64,000 nt of DNA from Planctomycetia bacterium (GCA_016191115.1 JACPPG010000042.1:1-64000), one strand, 5' to 3'; counted from the first letter of the stretch, positions 20,172 through 29,566 are shown. Made by a program: numbers and translations. Notes: generated by a model from the letters alone, not told the origin.

Positions 20172-20327
20172 CAGGGCCGTTCACAGATTCAAGCTTGCCG
20201 GCGGCGCACCGGCGGGAAAGTGGGACAGGCACCGAGACGAAACGTTGGTCTGAAAGGGCTTGCGCTGTTATGCTCGGAGCCAGTCCCATTTTCCCGCCTC
20301 GCCATTTTGAATAACAGAATGGCCCTG
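20172..20327 (+). repeat. 157-bp MITE-like element, copy 3 (156 bp)
   Basis: CAGGGCC to GGCCCTG, one base shorter than the others (a T missing in the GCTGTTTATGCTC segment). Flanks TTGGCGTACG (20162-20171) and CTGGCGTACC (20328-20337) match at 8 of 10 positions, consistent with an older target duplication. It lies 21 bp from the unrelated 126-bp element and 55 bp from the 3' end of the MaoC-like gene. Confidence 0.9.
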
Positions 20328-20382
20328 CTGGCGTACCGCCCGGGGGTATTCCTCGCACCGCAAGTCAAACGACCGACTCAGC

Positions 20383-20844
20383 TCAGAAGAACATCCGTGC
20401 CACCGACTCCGCCACGCACACGGGCTTGTCTTCCCCTTCGACTTCAAAGGTGTTTTTGAACGTCGCCTGGACGCCGCCGGGCGTATCGCGCAAGCCCATC
20501 AGCTCGCTCGTCATGCGAACGCGGGCGCCGACTTTCACCGGGCTGGGAAAGCGAACTCGGTTCAGCCCGTAGTTAAGCACGAGTTTTAGCCCCTCGACGG
20601 CGTAGATCTGCTCGGCCAGGACCGGGCAGAGCGACAGGGTGAAAAAACCGTGCGCGACCGTCACGCCGTACGGCGACTCGCGGCGGGCGCGCTCCGGGTC
20701 GCAGTGGATCCACTGATGGTCGCCGGTGCCGTCGGCGAAGTGATGGACGCGCTCCTGAGTCACCTCGAACCAGTCGCTCGTGCCCAATGTCTGGCCGACC
20801 AGCGACCGGAGCTCCTCCAGACCTCGAACGACGCGCGGCGGCAT
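20383..20844 (-). CDS. MaoC-like (R)-enoyl-CoA hydratase family protein
   Basis: The 153-residue protein has a hot-dog fold. The hydratase motif appears as FADGTGDHQWIHCDPERA, with the Asp and His of the family's D-x(4)-H site, followed by TVAHGFFTLSL. Members hydrate enoyl-CoA thioesters. Substrate and pathway are not indicated by neighbours. The ATG at 20844 is chosen because GGGAG lies 6 bases upstream; an ATG at 20859 is the alternative. A longer frame reaches back to 21036 but has no homology-like content. Confidence 0.85.
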   Translation of the reverse strand: MPPRVVRGLEELRSLVGQTLGTSDWFEVTQERVHHFADGTGDHQWIHCDPERARRESPYGVTVAHGFFTLSLCPVLAEQIYAVEGLKLVLNYGLNRVRFPSPVKVGARVRMTSELMGLRDTPGGVQATFKNTFEVEGEDKPVCVAESVARMFF

Positions 20845-21106
20845 ACGGGGCTCCCACATGACGAAGGGGCATCGATGAGAACACAATTCTACGGCAAATC
20901 GAGGAGTTGGTAAAACGGGGCAAAACGGATGACGGCGAGGCCGAATGCCCCACGGCGTGGCCGACGCTATCACGACCGAGCGACGTTGACCTGCGCCGCG
21001 AGATTGCCTATTCCTTCCCGCTTCTCCCTTGTCCAAGCGGCCGCGGCGATACGCCGTCGCGCTGCATTACGGCCCGACGCGGGCCTCGTTCGCCTTGCGC
21101 GCCAAC

Positions 21107-23113
21107 ATGACGCCACCCCCCGTGCACACCGCCAGAGCGTGCCATCGTCGCTCCACGCCCATCGCGTGGCTTCTGGCGATCTGCGGCGCGATGTGCCAGG
21201 GCTGCGCTCAGACACGCTACGTCGAGCTGCGGAGCGTCCCGCACAGTCCGCTGGTCGAGCGCTTGAAGCTGACGTCGCGCGGCGGGCCGCAACCGACGGC
21301 GCGAACGATGCAGATCCTGCGTCAGTACGATCTGGTCGGCGAGTTGGACAAAGACCCCCGATCGGTCGTGAGCAAGCTGCAAGCAATCGTCGACCGGCAG
21401 CCATCGGCCGACAAGCTCTATTCGTTGGCGGAGCTGAATTATCTGGGCGCCAAGAAGATGGAGGGCAAGAACGAGGCCGCGGCGCTGGACATGTATGGCG
21501 CGGCCGTGGCGCACGCCTATTTGTACCTCTTTGACGAGCGATTTACCCCGACGCGCAATCCCTACGACCCCGAGTTCCGCGGCGCTTGCGACGTGTATAA
21601 CGGCGCGCTGGAAAACGCCATACGCATCGTGCGCAAGCGCGGCAAACTCTTGCCCGGCAGCACTCACACGATCGAATCCGAGTCGCAGCGGTGGACGGTC
21701 ACGGTCGTCACGAAGGGAGGCGAGTGGCATCCGGAGGATTTCGACCGCTTCGAGTTCGTCTCGGACTACGAGGTGCGCGGCCTGGCCAATCGCTTTCACA
21801 GCTACGGGCTGGGCGTCCCGCTGATCGCCGTGCGCAAGAAGCACCCTTCGGCGTCTCCCACCGAGCAGTTCTTCCCGCCCGAGGTCAGCTTCCCCGTCAC
21901 CGCGCTCTTGCGCGTTCTGCCCGACGAAGCCAACGGAAGCGGCAAAGCACACCACTGCGTGCTGGAGTTGTACGACCCGCTCGCGTCCTCCGACATCTTG
22001 CTGGCCGGTCGGCGCGTGCCGCTGGAAACCGACATCAGCACGCCCCTGGCGTTTTTGCTCAACGACCCGCGACTGGAGAGCGTCGCCACGGCCGGCCTGT
22101 TGCATCCCGATCGCTCCCAGAAGACGCGCGGGCTGTACATGCTCGAACCGTATCAGCCGGGAAAGATCCCGGTCCTTATGGTTCACGGCCTGTGGTCGAG
22201 TCCGCTCACGTGGATGGAAATGTTCAACGACCTGCGAAGCGTTCCCGAGATTCGCGACCACTACCAGTTCTGGTTTTACGAATACCCGACGGGGCAGCCG
22301 TTTTGGGTGAGCGCGGCGCAGTTGCGGCAGGACCTGATGCGCGTCCGCCAGGCGCTCGATCCGCGCCAGACGGAGCCGGCGCTCGACCAGATGGTGCTCG
22401 TCGGGCACAGCATGGGGGGACTACTGTCGAAGATGCAGACGGTCGAAAGCGGCGAAGAATTCTGGCGCACCGTCAGCGACTATCCGCTGACGGGGCTCAC
22501 CATGCCGCCGGAGGAGCGGCAAACGCTTTCGCAGGTGTACTATTTCCGGCCCAATCCGTCCATCCGGCGCGTGATTACCATCGCCACGCCACACCGTGGG
22601 AGCGACTTCGCCAACGACACCACCCGCTGGCTGGCACAACGGCTGATCACGCTGCCCGAACAGCTCGTCAAGGGGCAACAGGAGCTGTACCGCGACAACC
22701 CCGGCAAACTGCGCGATCCGTCGCCGATCGAGGTAACCACCAGCATCGAGTCCCTCGAACCCGAGACGCCGATCTTTCCCGTGCTGCTCGCTTCGCCCCG
22801 GCCCACGTGGGTGAAGTATCACAACATCGTCGGCGAGGTCCCGGAGAAGGGGCTGCTGGGCAAAATCGCGGGGCGCAGCGACGGCATCGTTTCATATGAA
22901 AGCGCGCACTTGGATGACGTCGAGTCGGAACTGGTGGTCGATGCCGACCATCTGACAGTGCACCGCCATCCCTTGAGCGTGCTCGAAGTGCAGCGGATCC
23001 TGCTTTTGCACTTGGATGAATTGCGCAGCTTTCCGCATGCGCCGGCGCCTCGCTGGCATACGGCTGCCGTGCCGCCATCGCCGGCCCCGCAACCCGTGCG
23101 GCCGCCGGGGTGA
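21107..23113 (+). CDS. Alpha/beta-hydrolase lipoprotein
   Basis: The 668-residue protein has a signal peptide with lipobox AMCQGC (Cys33) and is probably lipid-anchored. Residues about 45-290 form an N-terminal helical and beta region of unknown role. The C-terminal half is an alpha/beta hydrolase: oxyanion segment VLMVHGLWSSPLTW, nucleophile elbow VGHSMGGLLSKM, ATPHRGSDFAND, and a late Asp/His region near VVDADHLTVHRHPLS. Esterase, lipase or acyltransferase activity is plausible; the substrate is unknown. The ATG at 21107 is preferred over 21029 because it places the signal peptide first. dapA follows after 185 bp. Confidence 0.82.
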   Translation: MTPPPVHTARACHRRSTPIAWLLAICGAMCQGCAQTRYVELRSVPHSPLVERLKLTSRGGPQPTARTMQILRQYDLVGELDKDPRSVVSKLQAIVDRQPSADKLYSLAELNYLGAKKMEGKNEAAALDMYGAAVAHAYLYLFDERFTPTRNPYDPEFRGACDVYNGALENAIRIVRKRGKLLPGSTHTIESESQRWTVTVVTKGGEWHPEDFDRFEFVSDYEVRGLANRFHSYGLGVPLIAVRKKHPSASPTEQFFPPEVSFPVTALLRVLPDEANGSGKAHHCVLELYDPLASSDILLAGRRVPLETDISTPLAFLLNDPRLESVATAGLLHPDRSQKTRGLYMLEPYQPGKIPVLMVHGLWSSPLTWMEMFNDLRSVPEIRDHYQFWFYEYPTGQPFWVSAAQLRQDLMRVRQALDPRQTEPALDQMVLVGHSMGGLLSKMQTVESGEEFWRTVSDYPLTGLTMPPEERQTLSQVYYFRPNPSIRRVITIATPHRGSDFANDTTRWLAQRLITLPEQLVKGQQELYRDNPGKLRDPSPIEVTTSIESLEPETPIFPVLLASPRPTWVKYHNIVGEVPEKGLLGKIAGRSDGIVSYESAHLDDVESELVVDADHLTVHRHPLSVLEVQRILLLHLDELRSFPHAPAPRWHTAAVPPSPAPQPVRPPG

Positions 23114-23298
23114 AAGACCTCGCTACGGAGGTGCGAAGAGACCGAAGAGGACGAAGGACCAAGCACGAATGTTTAGGTAGACATTCAGATTCCGACATTC
23201 GACATTTCGGTCTTCCGCCCCTTTGCACCCGCTCATTTCTTGCCTTATGATGCGCGGGCGCCCTCCGATCCCACCGCCCACACCCGCCACACGCTGCC

Positions 23299-24186
23299 AT
23301 GACCACCAAAGGCGAAGCATTCGCTGGCCTCTCCGTCGCGATTACCACGCCCTTCAAAGACGGACAGATCGACTACCCGACGCTGCGGGCGCAGATTGAC
23401 TTCCAGGTCGCGGCGGGCACGAAATGCCTGTGCCCCGTCGGAACCACCGGCGAATCGCCCACGCTCTCGCACGAAGAGCACGATTCCGTGATCGCGGAAG
23501 TGGTGCAGATGGCCGCCGGGCGAATCAAGGTCATGGCCGGCACCGGATCCAATAGCACGCGCGAGGCCCTGCGGCTCTCGAAGCACGCCGCCCGCGCGAG
23601 CGCCGACGCCGTGCTGGTCGTGGCGCCGTACTACAACAAACCCTCGCAGGAAGGCTTCTATCAGCATTTCAAGGCCCTGGCCGAAGCGATTGACATTCCC
23701 ATCTGCATCTACAACATCCCGGGCCGGACGGGCAAGAATATCGAGCCCGAAACCATCGCCCGCATGGCCGAGCTAACGAATATCACGATGGTCAAAGAGG
23801 CCACGGGTTCGATGGACCAGGCCTCGCAGATCATGGCCCTGTCGAATCTCACGCTCTTGAGCGGCGACGACAGCCTGACCTTGCCCCTCTTGGCGATTGG
23901 CGGCCGGGGCGTGATCTCGGTCGTGGGCAATATCGTGCCGCGCGACATGATCGCGCTTTTGTCGGCGTTCGAGGCCGGTAAGATGGCCGAAGCCCAACAG
24001 TGGCACCGCAAGCTCTTTCCGCTGTGCCGCGACATGCTGGGCCTGGCCACCAACCCCATTCCCATCAAGGCTGCCATGCGGCTACTTAAGCGCGACACGG
24101 GCGAGCTGCGGATGCCGATGACGCCGTTATCGCCGGCCGAGGAAGCGCGGCTCCGCTCGACGCTCGCCGGCTATGGGTTGCTGTGA
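23299..24186 (+). CDS. dapA: 4-hydroxy-tetrahydrodipicolinate synthase
   Basis: A 295-residue TIM-barrel aldolase condensing pyruvate with aspartate semialdehyde, the first committed step to diaminopimelate and lysine. Visible residues are the GTTGESPTL pyruvate-binding loop (Thr49-Thr50), Tyr138 in [11 protein letters not shown], and the Schiff-base Lys166 in [10 protein letters not shown]. Length is normal. The glycosyltransferase gene starts 10 bp after its stop and may be co-transcribed. Close relatives (N-acetylneuraminate lyase, other DapA-like aldolases) are possible, but the motif set fits DapA best. Confidence 0.93.
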   Translation: MTTKGEAFAGLSVAITTPFKDGQIDYPTLRAQIDFQVAAGTKCLCPVGTTGESPTLSHEEHDSVIAEVVQMAAGRIKVMAGTGSNSTREALRLSKHAARASADAVLVVAPYYNKPSQEGFYQHFKALAEAIDIPICIYNIPGRTGKNIEPETIARMAELTNITMVKEATGSMDQASQIMALSNLTLLSGDDSLTLPLLAIGGRGVISVVGNIVPRDMIALLSAFEAGKMAEAQQWHRKLFPLCRDMLGLATNPIPIKAAMRLLKRDTGELRMPMTPLSPAEEARLRSTLAGYGLL

Positions 24187-24196
24187 GCGCGTGGCC

Positions 24197-25336
24197 ATGA
24201 CCCGGGTGCTCTTGCTGTGCGAGTATCCGACGCTGCTGGGCGGCGAACGATCGCTGCTGACCGTGCTCCCCGAACTGCAGGCGGCGGGCTTTCAGTTCAC
24301 GGCACTCGCGCCGCCGGACGGTCCGTTGGCTGCTGCCTTCGCGAAACGACAGGTCGACGTGTCGCCGCTCGCGATGCGCGACGCATCGGGCGAGCGACGG
24401 CCGCAGGAGTCGATCCGCCGCCAGATCGCGGCCGCCGTCGCCAGCGTGCGGCCGAACCTTTTGCACGCCAACAGCCTGGCCATGGGACGACTGTCCGGTC
24501 CGGTCGCCGCGGAGTTGTCGCTGGCGAGCATCGCGCACCTGCGCGACATCGTTGGCCTGAGCTCGCAAGCCGTCGCCGATCTGAATCGACACGGCCGTTT
24601 GCTGGCCGTCTCGCAGGCCGCGCGGGATTTCCACGTCGCTCAGGGGATCGCGGCCGACAAGACGTGCGTCGCGTATAACGGCGTCGACTTGACTCGCTTC
24701 CACCCGCGACCGCCGACCGGCTGGCTGCACGCGCGCCTGCGACTGCCTCGGGATGCCGTCCTGGTTGGCGCAATCGGGCAGCTCGTGCTGCGCAAAGGGC
24801 ACGACGTGCTGGCCAGCGCGGCCCAGACGCTCGCCGAGCGCTGGCCGCGCGTCCACTATGTCTTGGCCGGCAGCCGGTTCTCGGAAAAGGCCGAAGCCTA
24901 CGAGCATGAAGAAGGGCTCCACCGCGCGTTCAATGCCGGTGCGCTCGCCGGCCGCGGCCATTTTCTGGGTCATTGCGATAACATTCCGGAGCTGTTGCCC
25001 GAGTTGACGTTGCTTGTGCATCCGTCGCGGCAAGAACCGCTCGGGCGCGTGCTGTTGGAGGCGGCCGCGGCCGGCGTGCCGATCGTGGCCACCGACGTGG
25101 GTGGCACGCGGGAGGTTCTGCGGCCTGGCGCTGCGCAGCTCGTTGCGCCGGACGACGCGGCGGCACTGGCGGCGGCGATCCAGCGCCTCTTGGCCGATGA
25201 AAATCTGCGGCAGCAGCAGGCGGCCGCGGCACTATCGCACGTCCGCGCCCGTTTCGATGCGCGGACAGCGGCGCAGACAGTCGCGGCGCACTACCGCGAA
25301 GTTATCGCCACCGGGACTACTGGGGCCCGGACATGA
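24197..25336 (+). CDS. GT4-family glycosyltransferase
   Basis: A 379-residue GT-B glycosyltransferase. The N-terminal acceptor domain begins VLLLCEYPTLLGGERSLL. The C-terminal donor domain has VGAIGQLVLRKGHDVL, a hinge GHFLGHCDNIPELLPE, and the E-x7-E motif HPSRQEPLGRVLLEAAAAGVP. The acceptor and sugar are unknown. It follows dapA by 10 bp, although lysine synthesis and glycosylation are not obviously linked. An alternative GTG start lies 6 bp upstream at 24191. A 95-bp palindromic element with target duplication lies just after the stop. Confidence 0.88.
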   Translation: MTRVLLLCEYPTLLGGERSLLTVLPELQAAGFQFTALAPPDGPLAAAFAKRQVDVSPLAMRDASGERRPQESIRRQIAAAVASVRPNLLHANSLAMGRLSGPVAAELSLASIAHLRDIVGLSSQAVADLNRHGRLLAVSQAARDFHVAQGIAADKTCVAYNGVDLTRFHPRPPTGWLHARLRLPRDAVLVGAIGQLVLRKGHDVLASAAQTLAERWPRVHYVLAGSRFSEKAEAYEHEEGLHRAFNAGALAGRGHFLGHCDNIPELLPELTLLVHPSRQEPLGRVLLEAAAAGVPIVATDVGGTREVLRPGAAQLVAPDDAAALAAAIQRLLADENLRQQQAAAALSHVRARFDARTAAQTVAAHYREVIATGTTGART

Positions 25337-25351
25337 CAACGACGCCCAAGT

Positions 25352-25446
25352 CGGGAGGGCGAGGCTCCCGCCGAGCCGCCGCGCTACATGGACCGCGGAC
25401 CGTGAAGCGCACGAGCGGCTCGGCAGGAGCCTCGCCCTCCCGCCCT
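25352..25446. mobile_element. 95-bp hairpin element with 7-bp target duplication
   Basis: Arms CGGGAGGGCGAGGCTCCCGC and GCAGGAGCCTCGCCCTCCCG flank a 35-bp loop. The direct repeat CCCAAGT occurs at 25345-25351 and 25447-25453. A second member without an obvious duplication follows the zinc-ribbon gene at 14580. It encodes nothing. It may also act as a terminator for the glycosyltransferase gene. Confidence 0.75.
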
Positions 25447-25544
25447 CCCAAGTGGCGCGTGTCCCGGCGTGGCAACGATTGTCCGACGCCGCTAGAGTGT
25501 TAAGATCGGTCGCACGTCGATCTGTCCGTCCTTCCGAGACCTCC

Positions 25545-26915
25545 ATGAGCCCAGGCCAATCACCGATCGTCGATGCCTACCGCCGCCGCACGCCGACCTC
25601 GGCGCGCCTTTACGAGCGCGCCCGGGGCGTCTTTCCCAGCGGCGTGACGCACGATGGACGCTACCTCGAGCCTTACCCGATCTACGTCAATCGCGCGGCC
25701 GGCTCGCGGAAGTGGGACGTCGACGGCAACGAGTACGTGGACTACGCCGGCGGGCACGGCGCGCTATTGCTTGGGCACAACTACCCGCGCGTCGTCCAGG
25801 CGGTCGAGCAACAACTGGCGCTGGGCACGCACTACGGCGCTTGCCATGAGCTGGAAATCCAATGGGGCGAGCTGGTGCAGAAGCTCGTCCCGTCGGCCGC
25901 GAGCGTCCGCTTCACCAGCTCCGGGACCGAGGCGACGCTCTTGGCCCTTCGGCTGGCGCGTGCTTTCCGCGGCCGCTCGAAGATTCTCCGCTTTGCGGGG
26001 CATTTCCACGGCTGGCACGATCACATGGCCTTTGGCGTCGGCTCGCATTTCGACGGCACGCCCACGCCCGGCGTGTTGGCCGAGGTGGCCGCGAACGTGG
26101 TGCTGGCGCCACCGGGCGACATCGAGGCCGCGGCCGAGATTCTCGCGCGCGACGACCACATCGCCGCGGTGATCATCGAACCGACCGGCGCAAGCTGGGG
26201 ACAGGTGCCTGTGCGGAAGGAGTTCGTGCAGGCGCTGGCCGACCTGACGCGGAAGCGCGGCGCGCTGTTGATCTTCGACGAGGTGATTTCCGGCTTCCGC
26301 TGCGCGCCGGGGGGCGCGCAAGCCGTCTACGGCATCACGCCGGACATGACGACGCTGGCCAAGATCCTGGCCGGCGGGCTGCCGGGGGGCGCGGTCGTCG
26401 GCCGACGCGACGTCATGGACCTCTTGGATCATCGCCGGGCAGCCGAGGCCGGCCGGGAGAAAATCTCGCACCACGGCACGTACAATGCCAACCCGCTGTC
26501 GGCGGCCGCCGGCATCGCCACGCTTGAGATCGTGGCCGCGGGCGACGCGTGCCGCCACGCGAACGACTATGCCGCGCGGCTCCGCGAAGCGCTCAATCGC
26601 GTGCTGGTCGACGAGAAGGTGCCGTGGATCGTCTACGGCACCTTTTCCGGCTTTCACATCTTCACCAATCCCGACGGGCGGAAGATCACGGCCGCGGACA
26701 TCGAGTCGGGCCAGGTCGACTACCGCGTCTTCAAGACGCCGCCGCGCCCGTCGCTGGCCACCAAGCTGCGACTGGGGATGCTCGGGCACGGGGTGGAGAT
26801 TTTCTCATGGCTCGGCGGCCCCACGTCGGCCGTGCACGACGAAGACGACCTGGCGCGGACCGTCGAGGCCTTCAGCCGCACGCTGCGGCTGCTGCGTGAG
26901 GAAGGCGAAATCTGA
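25545..26915 (+). CDS. Class III (glutamate-1-semialdehyde 2,1-aminomutase-like) aminotransferase
   Basis: A 456-residue PLP enzyme. It carries the GSA-aminomutase-like motifs FPSGVTHDGRYLEPYPIY, SSGTEATLLALRLAR, HFHGWHDHM, LIFDEVISGFR (PLP-binding Asp) and the Schiff-base lysine in LAKILAGGLPGGAVVG. The family includes HemL, but several motif positions differ from true HemL (for example GGAVVG after the lysine), and no haem genes are nearby. A general amino-sugar or amino-acid aminotransferase is equally possible. The ATG at 25545 is the natural start; the longer frame upstream is antisense noise. An SDR gene follows after 70 bp and could act in the same pathway. Confidence 0.85.
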   Translation: MSPGQSPIVDAYRRRTPTSARLYERARGVFPSGVTHDGRYLEPYPIYVNRAAGSRKWDVDGNEYVDYAGGHGALLLGHNYPRVVQAVEQQLALGTHYGACHELEIQWGELVQKLVPSAASVRFTSSGTEATLLALRLARAFRGRSKILRFAGHFHGWHDHMAFGVGSHFDGTPTPGVLAEVAANVVLAPPGDIEAAAEILARDDHIAAVIIEPTGASWGQVPVRKEFVQALADLTRKRGALLIFDEVISGFRCAPGGAQAVYGITPDMTTLAKILAGGLPGGAVVGRRDVMDLLDHRRAAEAGREKISHHGTYNANPLSAAAGIATLEIVAAGDACRHANDYAARLREALNRVLVDEKVPWIVYGTFSGFHIFTNPDGRKITAADIESGQVDYRVFKTPPRPSLATKLRLGMLGHGVEIFSWLGGPTSAVHDEDDLARTVEAFSRTLRLLREEGEI

Positions 26916-26985
26916 GTACAAGCCTCGGGTTTCTTTAGTTTAGACATTTCGTTTTCGACCTTCGACATTTCCTAGGAGGCCCCCT

Positions 26986-27768
26986 GTGACCGTTTGGGAT
27001 TCGCTCAAGCTCGACGGGTGCCGTGCGCTGGTGACCGGTGGCAGTCGCGGGTTGGGACTGGAAATGGCCCGCGCGCTGGGGGAAGCCGGCGCGGAACTAG
27101 TGCTGGTGGGCCGGGACGCGGCGCAGCTCGAAACGGCCCGCGCCGATTTGGCGGCGACGTGCGCGGCGCCCATTTCACTCTTGCCGGCCGACCTCAACGA
27201 CCCGGCCGCGGCCGAGGGCATGTGTCAGCGGGCGCTTGCTGAATTCGATCCGGTGGACATCCTCGTCAACAACGTGGGCGGGCGGCGGATCAACGTGCCA
27301 ACCGAGGAGCTGACGTTATCGGACTGGCAGCGGATCGTCGACCTGAACCTGACACAGGCCTTTCTTTGCACGCGGTTGATCGGCGGCGCGATGCTGAAGC
27401 GGCGGCGTGGCCGGGTGATCAACGTTGCCTCGATCTCCGCGCTCGTGGCCGGCAAGCAGATGCGCGGCCGGGCGTACGAAACGACTAAAGCGGCGCTCGC
27501 CATGTTCACCAAGTGCGTCGCCGCCGACTGGGCCCCCTACGGCGTCACCGTCAACGCCATCGCGCCGGGCACTTTCCTGACCGACGCCAACCGCCGCTGG
27601 ATTCGCGAACGCCCCGAGCTCCGCGAAGAGATCGAAGGCACGATCCCCATGGGCCGGCTGGGCGAACCGCGCGAGATCGGCGCCCTGGCCCTGTACCTGG
27701 CCAGCGACGCATCGAGCTACATGACCGGGTCGTTGGTGGTGATCGACGGCGGCCGGCTCTTGTGGTGA
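26986..27768 (+). CDS. Short-chain dehydrogenase/reductase (gluconate 5-dehydrogenase-like)
   Basis: A 260-residue Rossmann enzyme. It has the cofactor loop TGGSRGLGLEMA, the NNVGG motif, catalytic Ser in VASISAL, and Tyr/Lys in YETTK, followed by APGTFLTDANRRW and a conserved end MTGSLVVIDGG. The active site is complete, so it is a functional NAD(P)-dependent oxidoreductase of unknown substrate. The start is GTG at 26986 with AGGAGG 6 bases upstream. The upstream gap contains a TTTCGAC/GACATTTC repeat segment at 26938-26972. Confidence 0.9.
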   Translation: MTVWDSLKLDGCRALVTGGSRGLGLEMARALGEAGAELVLVGRDAAQLETARADLAATCAAPISLLPADLNDPAAAEGMCQRALAEFDPVDILVNNVGGRRINVPTEELTLSDWQRIVDLNLTQAFLCTRLIGGAMLKRRRGRVINVASISALVAGKQMRGRAYETTKAALAMFTKCVAADWAPYGVTVNAIAPGTFLTDANRRWIRERPELREEIEGTIPMGRLGEPREIGALALYLASDASSYMTGSLVVIDGGRLLW

Positions 27769-27810
27769 AACGCGTTCAGTCCGCGGTGATTCACCGCGGG
27801 CGAAGAAACG

Positions 27811-28206
27811 CTACTTGTGCTCCTGCGATATCCGCCGCGTGATCTCCGACAGATCAGAGAAGTACGTGTGGCAGTACGGGCACAGCGCGTAGCAGAGCCG
27901 CACCTCTTGCTTGCACTTGGGGCACGTCTTCGTCTCGCGGGCCGACATAGCCGCCTGGATCAGGCTCGAGCCGGAACCGCCCATCGGGTCGCGGATTGTC
28001 GGCTCCTGGTGAACGGGCATTTCCTCGTCGTCGACCGGCGGAGGACCGATGAAGTCGGCGATCGCCTCCTCCGACATCTTCTCGTTCTCGGGCAGACGCG
28101 GAACGAGCACGCGCGCCTGGCAGTGCGGGCAAAGGCCCGTCTGACCGGCGTACTTATCCTTCACCTTCAATAGGTGCCCGTTGGGGCAACGAAATGAGAT
28201 CGACAT
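27811..28206 (-). CDS. Double zinc-ribbon protein, function unknown
   Basis: The 131-residue protein has two zinc-binding clusters. The N-terminal one is FRCPNGH ... CPHC (residues about 7-27). The C-terminal one is CPKCKQEVRLCYALCPYC. A linker rich in acidic residues and Pro joins them. The first ribbon resembles the MJ0042-like type common in planctomycetes. It may bind nucleic acid or protein; neighbours do not help. The ATG at 28206 has GGAGGG about 7 bases upstream. Confidence 0.78.
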   Translation of the reverse strand: MSISFRCPNGHLLKVKDKYAGQTGLCPHCQARVLVPRLPENEKMSEEAIADFIGPPPVDDEEMPVHQEPTIRDPMGGSGSSLIQAAMSARETKTCPKCKQEVRLCYALCPYCHTYFSDLSEITRRISQEHK

Positions 28207-28590
28207 CCGGCGACCCTCCGGTTTCAACGAAAACCAGGACGTCGTGTCGCGGTGCCTCTTGCAGCCCTTGGTGGTGTGGCCGCGGCCTCTAGCTCCGACG
28301 CGAGCGTTTCGTGCCTGGCGCCTTGCGGCGCTTCTAGCGCGGCAATCGATGTGAAACGTGGCCGGGCGCGAAATGAACCGGATGGGCAAATGAATGAATG
28401 CACCAACCACGCGCGACAGATCGTTTCGACGCTCAGGTTTCCCCCTCAAGCGCCTGGGCAACCTGCCACTTCCAATAATGGTAGCCGGCGCCTAACGAAA
28501 AATCCAGGAACTTCACGACGATTGGTGACCGGAAGCCGCAAAGCGAGGGTTTCTCTTGAGATGGAAGCGGACCCTCGCTCGCGCGTCGGG
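28207..28590. other. 384-bp intergenic region with one palindrome
   Basis: No gene was found. Near 28535-28600 a pair GCGAGGGTTTCT / GGACCCTCGC forms a hairpin around AGATGGAAGC. It ends at the 3' end of the beta-RFAP synthase gene and could serve as its terminator. The remainder shows no motif I can name. Confidence 0.5.
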
Positions 28591-29556
28591 CTAATGTCGA
28601 GCGACCTGGATGAGCGCTGGCGAGTTCATGGGCCGGGCCACGGTGAAGGTACCCCCCCGCGTCGCGTCGATATCGCGTAGCCGGGCGATCGTCTCGTTCG
28701 CCGCCTGCTCGCTTGGCAGCACGGCAAACACGGTCGGTCCCCACGAAGACTGCCCGACGCCCTTTACACCCAGGGAAACGAGCGCGCCGACAACGTCGGC
28801 GACCGCCGGCGGGGCGTAGATACCCCCCTGCAGAGAAGCAAACGATCGCCCGGCTTCCTCGCCGAAATTGCGCAGTGATTCACTGAACCGCGAAAAGTTG
28901 CGCTCGGCCGCGGCGGGAAGCAGGTCCAGCAGCACCTCCTGGCACATGCGGGCGGTTCTCTCCGGCGGAACAGGCGGAAGCCGCTCGAACGCCTGCCGCT
29001 CTTCGGCGCCCGACAGGCCGGCGCTGCCGGCGGACCGCACGAGCACGAAGCGCCACTCGTCGGGTAGCGCTACACGGGCCACAAGGGGCGCGATCTCGTC
29101 TGCCGAGGATTTGCCCGCCTCGACCACCAGGCCACCATGGATGAATCCATGGAGTCCCACCGCCGAGCGCCGTCCCCGCGCCACAGCCTGGGCCAACTGT
29201 GCGGCCGCGAGCGGGCCGCCCCCGGCCCATGCATTCAGTCCGGCAGCAACGGCCAGGGCCAATTGGGTGCCGCTCCCAAGTCCCACGTGGGGCTCCGGCG
29301 CGGCGAGCACCTCGATATGACAGCGAGCCGGCCGCGCGAACCAAGGCGCCTTCGACGCGAGCTCCGCCGCAAGCAGCGCCTTTTCGTGCAGCGGCCCTTC
29401 GCCGCTGAGACGGTCGGCCGATGAAATCCGCAAGCGCACGCCCGGCGCATCGATCATCGTCCCCGCGCCGCCAAACTGCCGGCCCGAAGACTGCCCGAAC
29501 GAGAACATGCCGAAGTGCAACCGGCTGCCTGTCGTCACTTCGACCACGCGAGGCAT
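28591..29556 (-). CDS. Beta-ribofuranosylaminobenzene 5'-phosphate (beta-RFAP) synthase-like GHMP protein
   Basis: The 321-residue protein has a GHMP-kinase-type fold. It starts VVEVTTGSRLHFGMFSFG, has the Gly-rich loop VGLGSGTQLALAVAAGLN, RSAVGLHGFIHGGLVVEAG, and a C-terminal SSWGPTVFAV. This is the pattern of beta-RFAP synthase, which joins PRPP and 4-aminobenzoate (or 4-hydroxybenzoate) with loss of CO2, the first committed step of methanopterin synthesis. It starts 10 bp after the DUF447 gene, in the same order as bacterial H4MPT clusters. The ATG at 29556 matches the family start; an earlier frame to 29841 is antisense to DUF447. Confidence 0.88.
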   Translation of the reverse strand: MPRVVEVTTGSRLHFGMFSFGQSSGRQFGGAGTMIDAPGVRLRISSADRLSGEGPLHEKALLAAELASKAPWFARPARCHIEVLAAPEPHVGLGSGTQLALAVAAGLNAWAGGGPLAAAQLAQAVARGRRSAVGLHGFIHGGLVVEAGKSSADEIAPLVARVALPDEWRFVLVRSAGSAGLSGAEERQAFERLPPVPPERTARMCQEVLLDLLPAAAERNFSRFSESLRNFGEEAGRSFASLQGGIYAPPAVADVVGALVSLGVKGVGQSSWGPTVFAVLPSEQAANETIARLRDIDATRGGTFTVARPMNSPALIQVARH

Positions 29557-29566
29557 CGCGTCTGCC

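Noticed and set aside
20205-20300. Reading the element's hairpin as a structured RNA or riboswitch
   Set aside because: Copies occur in both orientations relative to genes and carry target duplications, which fits a mobile element better than a regulatory RNA of the neighbouring genes.
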